NCBI RefSeq assembly: GCF_003945595.2
Contig: NW_024104559.1
Coordinates: 372,001 to 436,000 of the forward strand
Length of the DNA: 64,000 nucleotides
Reading direction: 5' to 3'
Origin: Pipra filicauda
Taxonomy: Eukaryota > Chordata > Aves > Passeriformes > Pipridae
The notes beneath the pieces are model-generated. The model had not been told where the DNA came from and searched no databases. It worked only from the letters and a program-made list of their open reading frames with translations. The position numbers and the translations under genes were made by a program. Shown one piece after another: positions 23,301-35,602 of this stretch (its first letter is position 1; each line of letters opens with the position of its first letter).

Positions 23301-24536
23301 GGCAGGTTTGGGTGTAAACTTCTCAGCACTGTAGAGTTTCACTGGAGGGTGTGACCTGCACAGTCAGGGATCAATCAAGGGCAGCTTGGCTCGGTGCAGA
23401 GGCCATTTTCCAGGATGGGCTCCTGGTGGGAAGCCTGTTGTTCTCTCCTGTGCTTCACTCCAGAGGCTGTGCTGCCAATTGAAGACACTTCGGTGGGAGA
23501 GGAGAGGGGTGGGATGTGGAGCACAAATACCTGTGAGTGTCATGTCTGAGCAGCCTGTGTTTGAAGCAGCTTCCACAGCAGCTTTGAACAGCCAACTACC
23601 CAATCACCTTCAGAGGAGAGTAAGTTCCACCTTCAGATCAGAGCAGGTTTCCCCCTTCAGGCATTGCCCAGCAGAGTTTCTGCCCCTGCTCATGCCAGCC
23701 CTGCTCACATCCCATCCCAGGGATCCCACCACATCCATCTTGACCCTGACCCCCCTATCAACTCCTCCAAGCAGAGCTCATCCCACATCTTTTTGGGTTC
23801 ACTTCTTGCCCTCCCCAGGGGGGCTGCAGGGGCTCTGGACCAGCTCCCACACAGGGTGTGAGGACGTGCTACTCGCCTGCATCCTGCAAGTTTGGGAGCT
23901 GCCACAGGACACCCAGGACACCCCACACAGGACAACCAGAGACTGTTCCCTGCAAGCAAAAACCAGAAGCCTCAACCCTCAGTAGCTGCTGTATGCAGTG
24001 TTATTCCTGGCAGATCACTAGTGCCTAAATGACAGATACATTAGCTGAGTCAATGCTGAGGATGTAAATGTGCAGCTGGCAGAGCTGGTGTTTAAGCAAT
24101 AAGACATGACAGCAGTTGGGTTCTGAAGTGATTAGTGCCTGTCTCGGGTGTACAGAGAGGCAGGAGGCTGAAGGTCAAGTGACCTGAAGTGCTGGTGGAG
24201 CACAGTAATCACCGTGGTGGGCACTGCAGAGCCCTGTGCTGTCGGGAGTGTGGCCACAGTGCCTGGACACAGCTTTCTGAGCACCCTCACCCAGAGGGGA
24301 CCTTGCCCGTGGCCAAGACTGATTCTGTAGATGTGACTGGAGCTGGTACAGTGTCCTGGGTTCTGTGAGGGCTCAGTTGGGCTGTACAGATGTCTGTGGC
24401 ACTGCTGTCCCCTCACTGCCTCAGGGGCAGGGATCCACAGGGTCCGTGTGCTGTGTCTGCTCCATCCTGGCTGCTGCTGCAGGAACGGCTGGAAGGAGGT
24501 GGGGCACAAATAGTCCCATGCTGGGGTACACAGAAT
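20369..24536. other. GC-richer unique DNA, nothing recognised
   Basis: The first 700 bp (20380-21060) are clearly GC-rich and give long open frames on both strands, including a 458-codon minus-strand frame ending at 20015 that crosses the CR1 tail and the inverted-repeat arm. The remainder is mixed unique DNA with frames of up to 208 codons. No CpG island, domain or repeat is recognised. Confidence 0.35.
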
Positions 24537-24745
24537 AATAGAATCACAGAATGTTCTGAGCTGGAAGGGACCCTCAAGGGTCATTGAGTCCAACTCCTTC
24601 ACAGACACCACAACAATCCCACCCTGTGCCTCAGAGCATTGTCCAAAACCCTCCTGGAGCTCTGGCAGCCTTGGGGCTGTGCCCACTGCCCTGGGGAGCC
24701 TGGGCAGTGCCAACCACCCTCTGGGGGAAGAACCTTGTCCTAATA
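24537..24745 (-). mobile_element. CR1 3' end, antisense, second subfamily
   Basis: The reverse complement of the 4395-4772 type: 'ATAGAATCACAGAATGTTCT', 'GAGCTGGAAGGGACCCTCAA', 'CTCAGAGCATTGTCCAAAAC', 'AACCACCCTCTGGGGGAAGA'. The 5' edge fades near 24745. Confidence 0.92.
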
Positions 24746-25663
24746 TTAGTATTCCTAATATGTCCTAACTGGTCTCCTCTTATGGTTAGGAATCCTGGAC
24801 TAAATCCTGGATTGAACATCCCTGCCACAGCCTTGGCATGGAGGTGGCAGGGAGCTTCCTCATGGGCTGACCTGCTCCACGAGAGAGCTGTGAGCTCAGC
24901 ACCAGGGAGCCTCTTGCTGCTGCTGCAGCAGACAGGACATCCCACCCCTTGCTGTAGCCCCTGCAACACCACACTGCTGTTTCACTTTCCCTCTTTCTTC
25001 TTTCCCCACTCAGCACACGAGATTTTTCCCACCCATTCGACTTTCTTGATGTCCCCTTTCTGCACCTGAAGGTGGCCCTGAGCCCCAGGTGAGGGGCAGA
25101 GCTTGCCTGGACCCCTGCCAGGATAAAGGCAGCAGTGGAGCAGCCATGTCACAGCAGAGCTAAAGGGGCTGCATGTCAGGGGACTGCAGGCTGCTCTTCT
25201 GCTGCTGGCTATTTCTCACCTATTACTGACGCTTTTAATGAGGGCAGAGTTGTCTAAGAGTGATTTTAACCCTTCCTTTAAAGAGACTCGAAGTTAATCT
25301 AAGCCCAAGAGGCAGGTAGGTGTTCCCCAGGAGCAGGAACTACCCAATTTATTGCAGAGTGCAACGTGTCTGGTGACCTCCCTCTCTCCTGCACTTGTTT
25401 TCTCCTGCCATGAGAGTGGCTTAATGGGGTGGCTCAGGGGAGCAGCAGCTCCTGCATGAGATCTGCAGGGATGTCACACAGCAATCCTGGCTCTAAAGGG
25501 GAAAGATGCAAGGCCTGGAGAAGCAGGAAATCAATTTAAAGAGAGGATTTCGGGTAGCTGAGGGTTGCCCTCCAGGGTCTTCTTACATCCAGAATGCTCC
25601 CACAGCAGGGAGGATTCTCTAAGACAAGGAGACCCAAATGGTGGTATTGGGAAATGCAATGAT

Positions 25664-25794
25664 TCATGGAATCACAGAATGGTTTGGGTTGCAAGAGACC
25701 TTAAAGATCATCTCATTCCAACATTCCTGCCGTGGGCAGAGATGCCACCCAGAGCCCCACCCAGCCTGGCCTGGAAAACTTCCAGGGATGGGGC
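25664..25794 (-). mobile_element. CR1 3' tail, antisense
   Basis: The reverse complement of the commonest tail, with 'TGGAATCACAGAATGGTTTG', 'CTTAAAGATCATCTCATTCC', 'CCTGCCGTGGGCAGAGATGC' and 'CTTCCAGGGATGGGGCA'. The central part is more diverged than in other copies and shortened. Confidence 0.88.
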
Positions 25795-27290
25795 ATTGTT
25801 GGACACACAGAGCTGCTCTGTGGTATCAGATGGGACTCTGTATTTGTCTGCTGGGTACAAAGGGGGCAGACCCCAGAAAAGATCCAGATAAATTACTGGC
25901 ACAGTCCTGGGGACAGCTGGGTCCATGCTGATCCCAGTGATGCAGGCAGGAATACAAAGGCTGGTCTGGAGGTTCACCACAGGCAGGGGCTGATTTCCAG
26001 AATTGCTGCAGTAGCATCTTCAGGGATGCTGTGATCCCACAGCTGAGGGACAGGCAGGAATCAGGAGGCTTGGTGTGATGGTGAGATGATGGTGCACAGA
26101 GGGGAATCTGGCAGAGGCAGAGCTGAGGATCCAAGACAGGAGGGATGGTCTGCACCTCAGCCATGGCAGAGACAGGGTGATAGTTGGCATGGTCCAAGGA
26201 GTCCTGGGGGCATATTTAGGCTGGGAATTGGGGACAGCTGGCAGATGAGGAAGAGTGCCTGATGCAGGTGGCCTGTTCAGCTTGGTGGATGCAGCTCAGT
26301 GCACCTCCAATGGACACAATTCCCATAGATAAAGGTGGTGAATGAGGCCACTTGTGACCCAGCTGACCAACAGCCTCAGCACGAGGCAGCAGAGCCACAG
26401 CAGAACTACCATGAGCTCCTACAGCAACAGCAGAGGTCCAGGAGTTAAAACAGGGACCTCATCTTCTTGGCATCAGCTCCAATCCCAACTCCATGGGCAT
26501 CAGGGAGCCCTGGTGAGGGAGGATAATCCACAAAGTGCACTGTTGCTGTGCTACTGGAGTTATGGGAATGACACAGCAGGATGGTGGGAGGGTGGCAGGG
26601 AATGTGGCAATGTAAAGAAGAACATCATTAAAACACCAGGTGGAAAGAGGAGCCCCAGGGAATCCCTGTGGGTGGAAAACCCGAGGTCTAATAACAAAAC
26701 TGTTCTCCAGAATGGCACTATCCTGAGAGCAGTGGTGAGGAAACATTCAGTGGGATGAGCAAAGCTGCAAATTTGGGCCGGGTAGTGATGGTGGGAAATG
26801 TCAGCTGCCCACACATGGGCCAGATCAGTGCCTCACTGGGCCCAGAGGGAGACATTGTGCTTTTGGACATGACAAAACCTGTGTCCTAGAAGGATCAGCC
26901 TTACAGCCCGTGAGGAGTGATGCAGGTCTGAGTTAGTCCTGATGCAGAAAGTACTGGTGGGGCATCCCCTGTACTTGGTCAGGCTTGGCAGGGCAGTGTG
27001 GGCAGCAAGGTGAGTTGCCCCACTATGTGTGTGCTTGTCTTCAAGAGGGAACTACCTAAAAATGAGGCAAGAGGACAACAGAGAGCAAGAAGCTGCAGAA
27101 CAGCACAAGAATTCGATAAAGCTGGTGGGAGATTGGTTTAAGAACGAGCCAAAGTGCTGCTTTTCCCAGCAGGCTGTTGGAGCTGGCTGTCCCAAGGAGG
27201 TGGTGGAGGCAGGTGGTGTCAGCAGGTCAGGAGGGACCAGCACAAATTGATGGTCAGCAAGTGCCTGAGTGGATGAAAGGATGGGGTGAT
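25795..27290. other. unidentified 1.5-kb purine-rich stretch between opposed CR1 tails
   Basis: Purine-rich on the plus strand (many GGGA, CAGAG and GATGG blocks), with no intact frame above 140 codons. It is bounded by an antisense CR1 tail on the left and a sense CR1 tail on the right. The style resembles decayed transposon interior, but I cannot match it to a CR1 coding region or to a retroviral gag, pol or LTR. Confidence 0.3.
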
Positions 27291-27434
27291 GCCTCCTGGA
27301 AGTGTTTAAGGCTGGGTTGGATGGGGCAACACTGTGTAGTGGAATGTGTCCTTGTCCATGGCAGGGAGGTAGGACTAGATGACTTTTAACGTCCTTCCAA
27401 CCCAAACCATTCCGTGATTCCATGATTCTCTGAT
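27291..27434 (+). mobile_element. CR1 3' tail
   Basis: A diverged copy of the commonest tail: 'CCTCCTGGAAGTGTTTAAGG', 'TGTCCATGGCAGGGAGGTAG' and 'CCAACCCAAACCATTCCGTG', ending in ATTCCATGATTCTCTGATCC. The central 'GGAGCAACCTGGG' part is shortened. Confidence 0.9.
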
Positions 27435-28280
27435 CCCTAATCCAGCAGCTGAAGGATGCCCACCAGGACAAGCCTGGATGCTGCAGCCATTAGCTGTTCC
27501 TAAGACAGAACAGTCAACTTTTTGTGGCCCCTCACTCTTGTTTCCCACCCTTTTCCTTTGTAGAAAGTATTTAGGATTTTCACCCAACATGGCTTTTTAA
27601 AATATGTGCTCAGAACCAATGCTTTTTTTTGGTGTTGATTTTCTCTCTGCAAATAAAAATACCTTCAGCTGAAGCAAATAAGCCTGAGCAGGTTTGTCAA
27701 ACCCTTCACATGAAAATAAATAAATAAATAAAAATAGTTACCTGCTAGGTTTATGGTAAACAGAGCCAAATAACAGAGGATGAGGATGGCAGCACGGAGT
27801 TGCACAAAGTGCCTGAAGTGCAGAATTTGCAACCTGATCTGTGCTGTCAAAAACCAAACCAGCAAAGGGAAAGCAAACCCCTCCCCTCCCCTGGACACCC
27901 TCCACCAGCACCTACGTCACCAGAGCCTCATTAGCCTCCCAGGCTTCCAAGGTGCTCATTAAACCCTCCACTGCTCCCGTGGGATGCCGAGGTCCCTCTG
28001 CCAGGGGCTGTGACACGGGGGGCTGTGGGTTCTCCCTGCGCTGATGGGAAGGTCCCCCTGATCCGATTATGGATGTAAACCGGGATTAATCCACTCTCCT
28101 ATTTATCTAAGGAGGAAAAAAAAAAAATCATTTCCCTCGTGCTACAACTCCTGCCTTGGCAGATTTGTCCTGGTGCTTCATCCCTCCTCTTCCTCCCCGT
28201 GTGACAGTGAGAGCTGCAGTGACAGCAGAGCCTCCATCCTTCAGCTCCAGCCTTTGCCTCTGAGCTCCTACAGTCCTGAC
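27435..28280. other. unique DNA with an (AAAT)n microsatellite
   Basis: A short (AAAT)n run is at 27714-27737. From about 27900 to 28120 a few CpGs and the palindrome-like GGGATTAATCC appear. No gene is recognised. Confidence 0.35.
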
Positions 28281-28720
28281 AGTAAAAAATGGTCTTTTAT
28301 GTGCTGCACAAGTTCATAACGTTCCAGCCTTGATAGGGATAGAGTGCAAAAGAAATAAAATCAATAAAATATTCAAGGCTTTCGCATTATAAGCTCGAGC
28401 AAAACTTTTTACCAAATGTTTACTGTATAATAAATTCTATTAAAAAGCCCGAGCTTGCATGGTGAAGAGGGGTGGAACGTTGTCACTTTAATTGCAATGG
28501 CATAAATATTTGATATTCAGTAAATTAGATCTGTAGCTCTGAAAACATTCTTGCAAATGGATTTTTACCTGTAGCACAGTGCCATTAGCAGGAGAAAGTC
28601 AACACAGCCCCAGGGCCTGTAATTAACTCAACCCAAGCAGAACTAAACATTTTTGACAGTTTTCCTGGTCTGGAATTAACTGTCATAGCAGAGAATGAAA
28701 GGAAGTGCATTGTCACATTA
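28281..28720. other. candidate conserved noncoding element with an imperfect hairpin
   Basis: A repeat-free AT-rich segment. AAGCTCGAGC at 28391-28400 is nearly complementary to GCCCGAGCTT at 28447-28456 (one mismatch in ten), which would close a 46-base AT-rich loop. Homeodomain-like cores (TTTAATTGC, GTAATTAAC) are also present. It may be a regulatory element; the loop is too long for a typical microRNA precursor. Confidence 0.3.
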
Positions 28721-30261
28721 TGTTTACGTAAAGTCTGTAAAATGCTGTGTTTTGTATTTTTGTTTTGTTAAGTCTGGGTTTCATGCCCCATTATTTTTTT
28801 CATCATTAGAGACAAGCTTAAAAACAACTAATGATGGATTTTATATCCTCAGACTTGTAGTGAAGCCGTCTGAAAAAAAAAAAAAGGGGGAAGACATTAG
28901 TTGGGTAATTCAATTTTTTTTTTTATTTTTTTCTCTGTAATGAGGCATGGTACACTGTGTTCTGGTATAAATCATAGTGCTGTGACATTTGAAGACATTA
29001 GAAACTCTGGTTTTCCTATCTGATTCAAGGTTCTCAGATAATAAGCAGTTGTCTAGCCCGTGTCTGTCTATTTTCTTAGGGCTGGGGGAAGGCGTTTGTA
29101 TGTTTTTTCCTTCTTTTCTTCCCTTTTTTCCCCTCCTGTATTTACAAAAATAACTGTCACTCCACTGAAATGCAAACCCTCGAGGGCAAATCTACTTAAT
29201 GCTTCCCTGAAAGCTACTTATTGTCCAGTAGCTCAGAGAAAATCTGTACAGCAGTAATTGAAGGGACGTGTTGAGCTTTCTGACATTTTGTCCCAGAAAT
29301 TATCTTACCTGAAAAAGAAAGGGGTATTTAGCAGGAGAGCTCCAGTGCAATTTGGAGATGTAAGGATGCTCATAAACAAGCTGATTAAGATAGATGGGGT
29401 TTGCTCCATCCACAGTAATAACTTGGGCTAATAGCTTACATTAAAAGGGGAAAACCTGTTTGGATGGCAAATATATGTCTGCTGAAAGCAGGGACTGTGT
29501 TATAATCTTGTCTCCTTGACATATTGAGAAGACAAGCAAATAAGGAAACAAAAATGTCAAGATTTTTTTTTTTTTTTTTTGCTTCCTAAAGATTGCCAGA
29601 TAGGGAGAAGAAAAAAATCAAGGCAAAATTAACAGCACTCTCAGCTCCTGCCCGTGCTGCTCTGCCTTGCTGCTCACCTAAATGGAAAGCTTTTATTTTG
29701 AATTTCTGAGTATCTCAGGGAAAGAAGAGAAACCCCTCTTTTCCCAAGATACATCCTGCAAGAAATGACCTCAGCTAGATGCAATTTTTATTTTGCATTC
29801 CATTTCAGCATAGAAGTCCCTCCTGCTCTGCTGCACCGGGGCCGGTGGCAGGAGGGGGTTTAATGGTTCCTAATCAGCCTGTTAACTCCAGTCTCCTATT
29901 ATGGCAGTTCCCACATCTTTATCTGTATCCAGAAACACTTCTCCGACGAGCACACAACATCTTCATTGAGAGAGAGAGAGAGGAAAAAAAGCAAGAAAGG
30001 CAGGAAAGCAGCCTCTGGAAGAGGGGAATCTGCGCAAACCTCCTTATTCCAGGAGCTTTCTCATCACGGCAGGAAAGGGACCCTAACGCTGGGGGAATAA
30101 ACAAGCGAGAGCAGGGGAGGGTTTAACTGCTCTTGACAATCAGAGGCTCGGTTTGGAGTCACTTCATTCAGGTTGGGAATTGCAGCAACGAGGAATGTTT
30201 ATGGGTTTTTTTAGCTGCAGCTCCTCGGGGGTTGGATGTGGCTGGTGCTGAGCCTGCTGTC
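28721..30261. other. AT-rich unique DNA with simple runs
   Basis: Contains an 18-base T-run at 29563-29580 and a (GA)n run at 29968-29983. Open frames are short and low-complexity. No CR1 copy or gene is recognised. Parts of 29120-29480 look like slowly evolving noncoding DNA by texture only. Confidence 0.3.
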
Positions 30262-30297
30262 GGCACTGGTGGCACTGGTGGGACTGGTGGGACCTGC
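30262..30297 (+). repeat. 9-bp tandem repeat, four units
   Basis: GGCACTGGT, GGCACTGGT, GGGACTGGT and GGGACCTGC in tandem. Because the unit is a multiple of three it reads as a short Gly/Thr repeat in the plus frame at 30133-30318 and as a Pro/Val repeat on the minus strand. There is no evidence of coding. Confidence 0.8.
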
Positions 30298-31379
30298 AGG
30301 GGCTCTGCACCTGCCTGAGGGTGCTCAGCCCCTGGCAGGACCAGCCCCTGTGGAAGATGATCCTTCCTTTCTGCTGTTGTGTAGCTTCTTACTGAATTAG
30401 GCAAATTACAGTGCGCTGTATCTTTGCTAAATCAATTAGCTCAATTAGGCTGGGAGGGATGGAGAGACGTGTGGGTGTGTGGGGGTGTGTGTGTGCTGCT
30501 TCTCACTTCCCCTCTTTGATCATTCACCTGCTCCTGGAGGCCCTGAGGTTGATGGGCATCCCCCAAGGGATGACAGGAGGGAGGCACCTGGGGCTTCCCC
30601 CAGTCCAGAGTGTTGCTGGGAGCACTGGGAACCTTCAAGTCCGAGTTTCAGGTCTCCTGGCCACTGAGCACCTTCCTGCTCACAGCTCAGCTTTGGGCTG
30701 GGGGTGGGATTTTTGGCATCAGGGAAATTTACCACCTGCCCATGGGATCCTGTGCCCTGGATGCTGTTGGAATCTTGGCACCAGGCATTGCTGTGCCAAC
30801 ACACACAGGAGAATCCAAGGCTGGAGGGAGTGTGTCCCTGTCCTCTGGGATGGGGTACATGATACCCTCCTACCCCCTCAAACTTACCTGCCTCTGTCTT
30901 CCCATTGGCTGTGGGTTTGTTGTGGGAAAGTGGGATCTCAGAGCACATCAACTCCCAAATGTCAGAAACATCACGGCCACTTCTGAAGCTTTTCTGCTGC
31001 CTCCTGCTCACAGTGTTACAGGTCAGGCAGGTGTAACTCCAGCCTAAGAGGTGTTGAGATTTCCTTTTTGGGTTCAGATCATGCCTCCTGCAAGCCCTCT
31101 GCCTCCCATTACCAGCAGAAAAGCTTGAAATCCTGTGAGTGAACGAGGAGCCTTGGGAATGCTGTGTGGACACTCAGATCCCACAGCCCCCATGGATGGT
31201 CACATCTTGCTTTCAACACCAGGGAGGTGTTCAGGACCCCCTCCTCAAGCCCCATGTCAGAGCAGCACCGCTGTCTCCACTCCTCCACCCAATACCCCTG
31301 GGAAGCTGCAACATCCAAAGCTCTTTTCTTGTATTTGTGTGTGATAAAAGATTCAGCACAGGGAGAAGAAACCAAGTTC
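30298..31379. other. GC-richer unique DNA, nothing recognised
   Basis: Overlapping open frames on both strands (191 codons plus, 30411-30986; 217 codons minus, 30520-31173) lack domains and share the same bases, so at most one could be real. I take neither as a gene. Confidence 0.35.
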
Positions 31380-31700
31380 TGATTTATTAGCAGCAGCTAA
31401 ATGCTAAAAGACAGCACAAGGTCTATCAATACTGCTTAGCAGTAAAACCTGGTGTAATCCCCTGCATGGCAAAATAATCAGGACTGTCACTTTTCATAGG
31501 ATTCATCAGAAACAATAAGACATTTCACAAACAATCCTCGCCCGGCATTAACGATCAGATGTAAAGAGACCTGAGTGCAATTACTAAAGAAAACAATTAT
31601 ATGTCAGCAAATATATTCATCTTCATTCGATTTAAGCACCCACCTTCCGTGGCTATAAAAGGGATTGGAATGTTAACTCAATTTGTGGGGCAGCAAATTG
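31380..31700. other. candidate conserved noncoding element with a TATA-like box
   Basis: An AT-rich, repeat-free stretch with GCATTAACGATCAG, GCAATTACTAAAG and a canonical-looking CTATAAAAGG at 31653-31662, followed by GTTAAC. The TATA-like motif could mark a promoter of an unannotated noncoding RNA on the plus strand, but chance occurrence in AT-rich DNA is likely. Confidence 0.28.
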
Positions 31701-32225
31701 AAGCAGCACGAATGTGATTTCAGCAAGGTGGTGCGAAGGGAGGTGAGGGGTAGAGCAGGCACACGGATGGGATGAAGCTCCAGGATTGGAATTCCCCATC
31801 CCAGCTCTGCATAGGAATCCTTCCAAAGGCCTGGGCACTTCCCTCATGCCAGGAGCACACTGAGAGCCTGAGTCCAGGGCTGTCTGCAGCTTCTCTGTTT
31901 TCAGCTGTTTCATTCTTCTACCTCCCCTAAATCACCACTTTCCTCTGAAAGGGAACACGACTTGACAAAAAACTAATATAAATGGGAAACTGGTTTTAGA
32001 TCAAAAATAATCTCCATGAAAAATTTTCTCTTCATGCAAAGGATAGGATTTTTTTTTCCCTGTAAGCAAGAATAAGTATGTTTACTTGTGTTTGAAGAGA
32101 GCAACTCTTTCTGAGGCTCTTTTATCCTGGCCACAGCACGGAGACTGAGTTACATGGAATATCCAGGGGCTGTCTGGTCTCCTCTGTGGACACCAGTGCC
32201 TGGACTCCAATCAATACATGATGAC

Positions 32226-32626
32226 AGACTGGGAGAGTTTGAGCTCTTCAGCCTGGAGAAGAGAAGGCTCCAGGGAGATCTTAGAGCCCCTTCCAGTGCC
32301 TAAAGGGGCTCCAAGGGAGCTGAAGAGGGACTTTGGACAAGGGCTGGTAGTAACAGGCCCAAAGGGAATGGGTTTAAGCTGAAAGAGGGTAGATTTAGGT
32401 TAGATATTAGGAAGAAAATCTTCCCTGTGAGGGTGGTGAGGCCCTGGCACAGGTTGCCCAGAGAAGCTGTGGCTGCCCCATCCCTGGAAGTGTCCAAGGC
32501 CAGGTTGGACAGGGCTTGGAGCAACCTGGGCTAGTGGAAGGAGTCCCTGCCCATGGCAGGGGGTGGAATGAGATGATCTTTCATGTCCCTTCCAACCCAA
32601 ACAATTCTGTGATTCTATGATTCTAT
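32226..32626 (+). mobile_element. longest CR1 3' end in the window
   Basis: About 400 bp of the commonest subfamily. It includes the upstream block 'GAGCTCTTCAGCCTGGAGAA' and 'CCCCTTCCAGTGCCTAAAGG', then 'TAGATTTAGGTTAGATATTA' and the full tail ending in GATTCTATGATTCTATG. Few changes against the other copies suggest a young insertion. It is still 5'-truncated and carries no open frame of the CR1 enzyme. Confidence 0.96.
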
Positions 32627-35602
32627 GTGTATTTTGGGCCATTCTCCAAATCCTGAGTTTCTGCTATCCCTTCAACATGCCAGCTGTTGTTTCTCATTCC
32701 AGATGGTATCACCACACACCACAGCCCTGTGCCTCTTCCTCTCCATGACCTGCCGGGCAAACCACCCCTTCCTGACTTATCTGAGTGGGCAGAGGACACT
32801 TCCTACCAGGCTCTTATTCTTAGGAAGAGAGGAGAAACGGTGGCAACTTGTCTACCTGTTTTAATTATGAGCTCAATCTCTTGTGATCAAGTCGAAGGGA
32901 AAAGCAAAGTAATACCAGAAGGGGAGAAAAGGCTTTTTGGGTTTTTTTGGTGGGACTATCACACTGAGTCAGTTGGATTTTTTTTGCCAGTTCTGCATAC
33001 TTACCCTGTCCTAGTGATTACTCTACCCTACCCTGGCACAATGCTGATTTTTTCCAAAGCCCTGCAATCAATTGCACATTAATACATTTTCCTGCTGCCT
33101 CTGCCTGTTCCCTGCCCCATCCCCCCGACGTGTACCAGCACAATACTACCTTTCTGAATGCAGAGAGAAATGAAGAGAGAGACTCACAGAACATGTGAAT
33201 CACAAGGAAGTGGTTTCCCTAGTGACAGTAACCACATGAAAGCTCTCACCATTTACTCTCACGGGACCTTTTAGCACTTTGGATTGCGGGGAGAGCAAGA
33301 AAGCCGGTAAAAAATCCTGTGGTTGGTGAAGGAACAAGCGAACACTGAAATGCTAAATGGTGTTGGCAACCCATGAGAAAGCCACCGGCAGCTCCTGGGG
33401 ATTTTCATGAGGTTTGCCCATACCATGTTGCATCACACAGTGGCTCTCAGGCCCCTTGTCCAAGGCAATGTGCCAGAGACCTCGGGAACCCACAGCACAG
33501 CTTGCTCAGAGCCTGCCAGGGGCACAGAGAGCACCCCAACATGCCCTTCATGTCCTGTCACCTCCCCGTGCTGTCGTGTCCCCTTTGCAGCACCATACGG
33601 GGAGGGGATGGTGAGTAGGACACTGGTGGCACTGGCACAACACTTGGGACACTGTCTGGGTTTCCATGTGCTGGTATGGAAGTTTCAGTGTGCTTGGAAA
33701 GAGTACAAGAGTAGACAGAGAGACAGATGGAAAGGGCGAGCAGTTATCGGTGTCTTTGGCTCGTGCTCAAGAGCTTTTTCTCCTCTCCTCTCAAATGTCT
33801 TTAATTTTTTGGAACATCTCTGAAAGCAAGTGAGGAGCAACACCCAGAGCAGCCATGCTGGGACCCCAGAGAAGTGGTGCCCGCATGGGGAACCAAGAAG
33901 AAAGCATCCTTTGCTCCAGCAGGACTGTCTTCCTCTTCTGTGTTGTCACCCTGGGCACATTAGCTTAATAACGAGCTTTTTAGCAGATTTCAGTGAACAA
34001 GAAGCAATTTATTTGTTGTCATGGAGACAAAGAAGACCTTCTGGAAAAGAGCACTGAATGAAGAGAAGAAGGTTTATTGTGCAGAGCAATGAGGCATTCA
34101 CTTGGAACATTAGCATCACACAAAGCAGGCCATACAAGAGGTCTTGCTAACTTCTGGATGCATGGTTGGATGCGTTTTGGGTCCTTGCTTTCCCTGGAAA
34201 GGCCAAGAGGAGACTGGCACTTGGTGTTTTATGCACGATATTTGATGTCCAACCCTGTTCCTAGATGACTCTGGGGGAAAGACAAAGGTTCCTTGTTGGT
34301 AGATGGCTGAACCTCACTGGTTGCATTTCTGGTGGATATTTCCAGGGACTGAATTCTGAAATTCAACTGCCAGCTGAACAAACCCCAAATAAGCCAAGAG
34401 CACGCATCTCAGAGTGTACTTTGTTCATTTATTTTGACAACTCTAGTGTTTCTTTAATTATTTATAACACTTCTTACTGTACTGAAGTAGATTTTTGTAA
34501 AAATAATGAAGCCTTAGTAGTATAGCATCTATGATCAGATCTGCAGGGGAAGGGGGGTTAGGCAGTCACTCTCTGACGTGAGAGGGAAGTAAAATGTAGG
34601 TTGGAAGCAAAGTCTTCCCTAAGAAAAGTTTTCAAGCGCCAAAGGAGAGAAGGACAGACCGGTGAGACCCAGCCTTGCAATGGTTAAAGGGAGACTTCTG
34701 GGGTGAGGGTGAATTCCAGAAGAGCAGCTTCCTTCAGGAAACGTGGATTCAGTGGAATTTTGCCCGTTGTGTATTTGTCTTTGGAATGCTGTCAGTGGGG
34801 AATTGAGGTTTGGAATGCTATCCATGAGGAACTGAGGTGGAGAATGAAGCTGTAGGAAGCAAAAGGGTGAGGCACTTCAGTGAGGGGTACACACCACTGC
34901 AGGAGGGTGAGAGGGTTTTGCTTGAAGCATCATCCATCACGAATTCCAGGGCACTGGTAAGAAACACCTTGGCACACTGGATTTTGCAAAACAGGCTGAA
35001 TTCCCTCCTCACTCAGGGTGCAACAGAATGTTGCAATCTCAGGATTTCCAGCAGAAAGGAAACCCCTGTCCCCAGTCCCTTCCAGTGGACAGGCAGAGGC
35101 TGTGTGTGTCTCATGCCTGGCAGAGGGTTCACGGGTGAGCACCTCAAAGTGTGCAGCCTCTACACCTTGCAGACGCTGGGAAGAGAGTCTTTGCCAATTG
35201 GAAACTTGTCCTTTTTGCTGAAACTCCTGGATGTGCTGCCCTCCAAAGGAGACAGAAGCACCGTGGCTCCGTTTTCCTTGGAGCACATCCCACTGCAGGC
35301 ATCTGGACCCACTGTGGGTGCCCCGAAGAGGAGGTGAAAGAGGGAAGCTCCCAAAAGAGCTGGAGCATCTCCCCAGGGTTGAGCAGATTTCTAGTAGAAA
35401 TCTGGCCCCAAAGCAGGGCAGGAAAATATGGGCAATGCCTGCTTTGGGTGAGGGGCCACTGAGTACCCAAACCTCCCTGCTAACCTCTCCTTCCACGTGT
35501 GAGAAGCTTTTCTTATTGAAAAGAAAAGCTCATTCCAACAGGCAAATGCTGGAAGAATGCAGAACCACGAAGAGTTTATATATTTAACTCACCCAAGGAA
35601 TA
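32627..35602. other. unique DNA, nothing recognised
   Basis: Mixed composition. Open frames of 166 codons (plus, 34837-35337) and 188 codons (minus, 34930-35496) overlap and resemble nothing I know. An AT-rich patch at about 34420-34520 has homeodomain-like cores. No CR1 copy was found. Confidence 0.35.

Noticed and set aside
23386..23985. 199-codon plus-strand frame
   Set aside because: Low-information composition, no domain, and an overlapping minus-strand frame at 23705-23959.
29563..29580. Long T-run as a possible processed-pseudogene or SINE tail
   Set aside because: No retrocopied sequence or target duplication could be seen next to it.
32300..32642. Antisense frames that recur at 269-640, 40611-40898, 44222-44479 and 51612-51925 with near-identical peptides
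   Set aside because: The shared peptide is the CR1 3' untranslated tail read on its antisense strand, so it is not a gene family.
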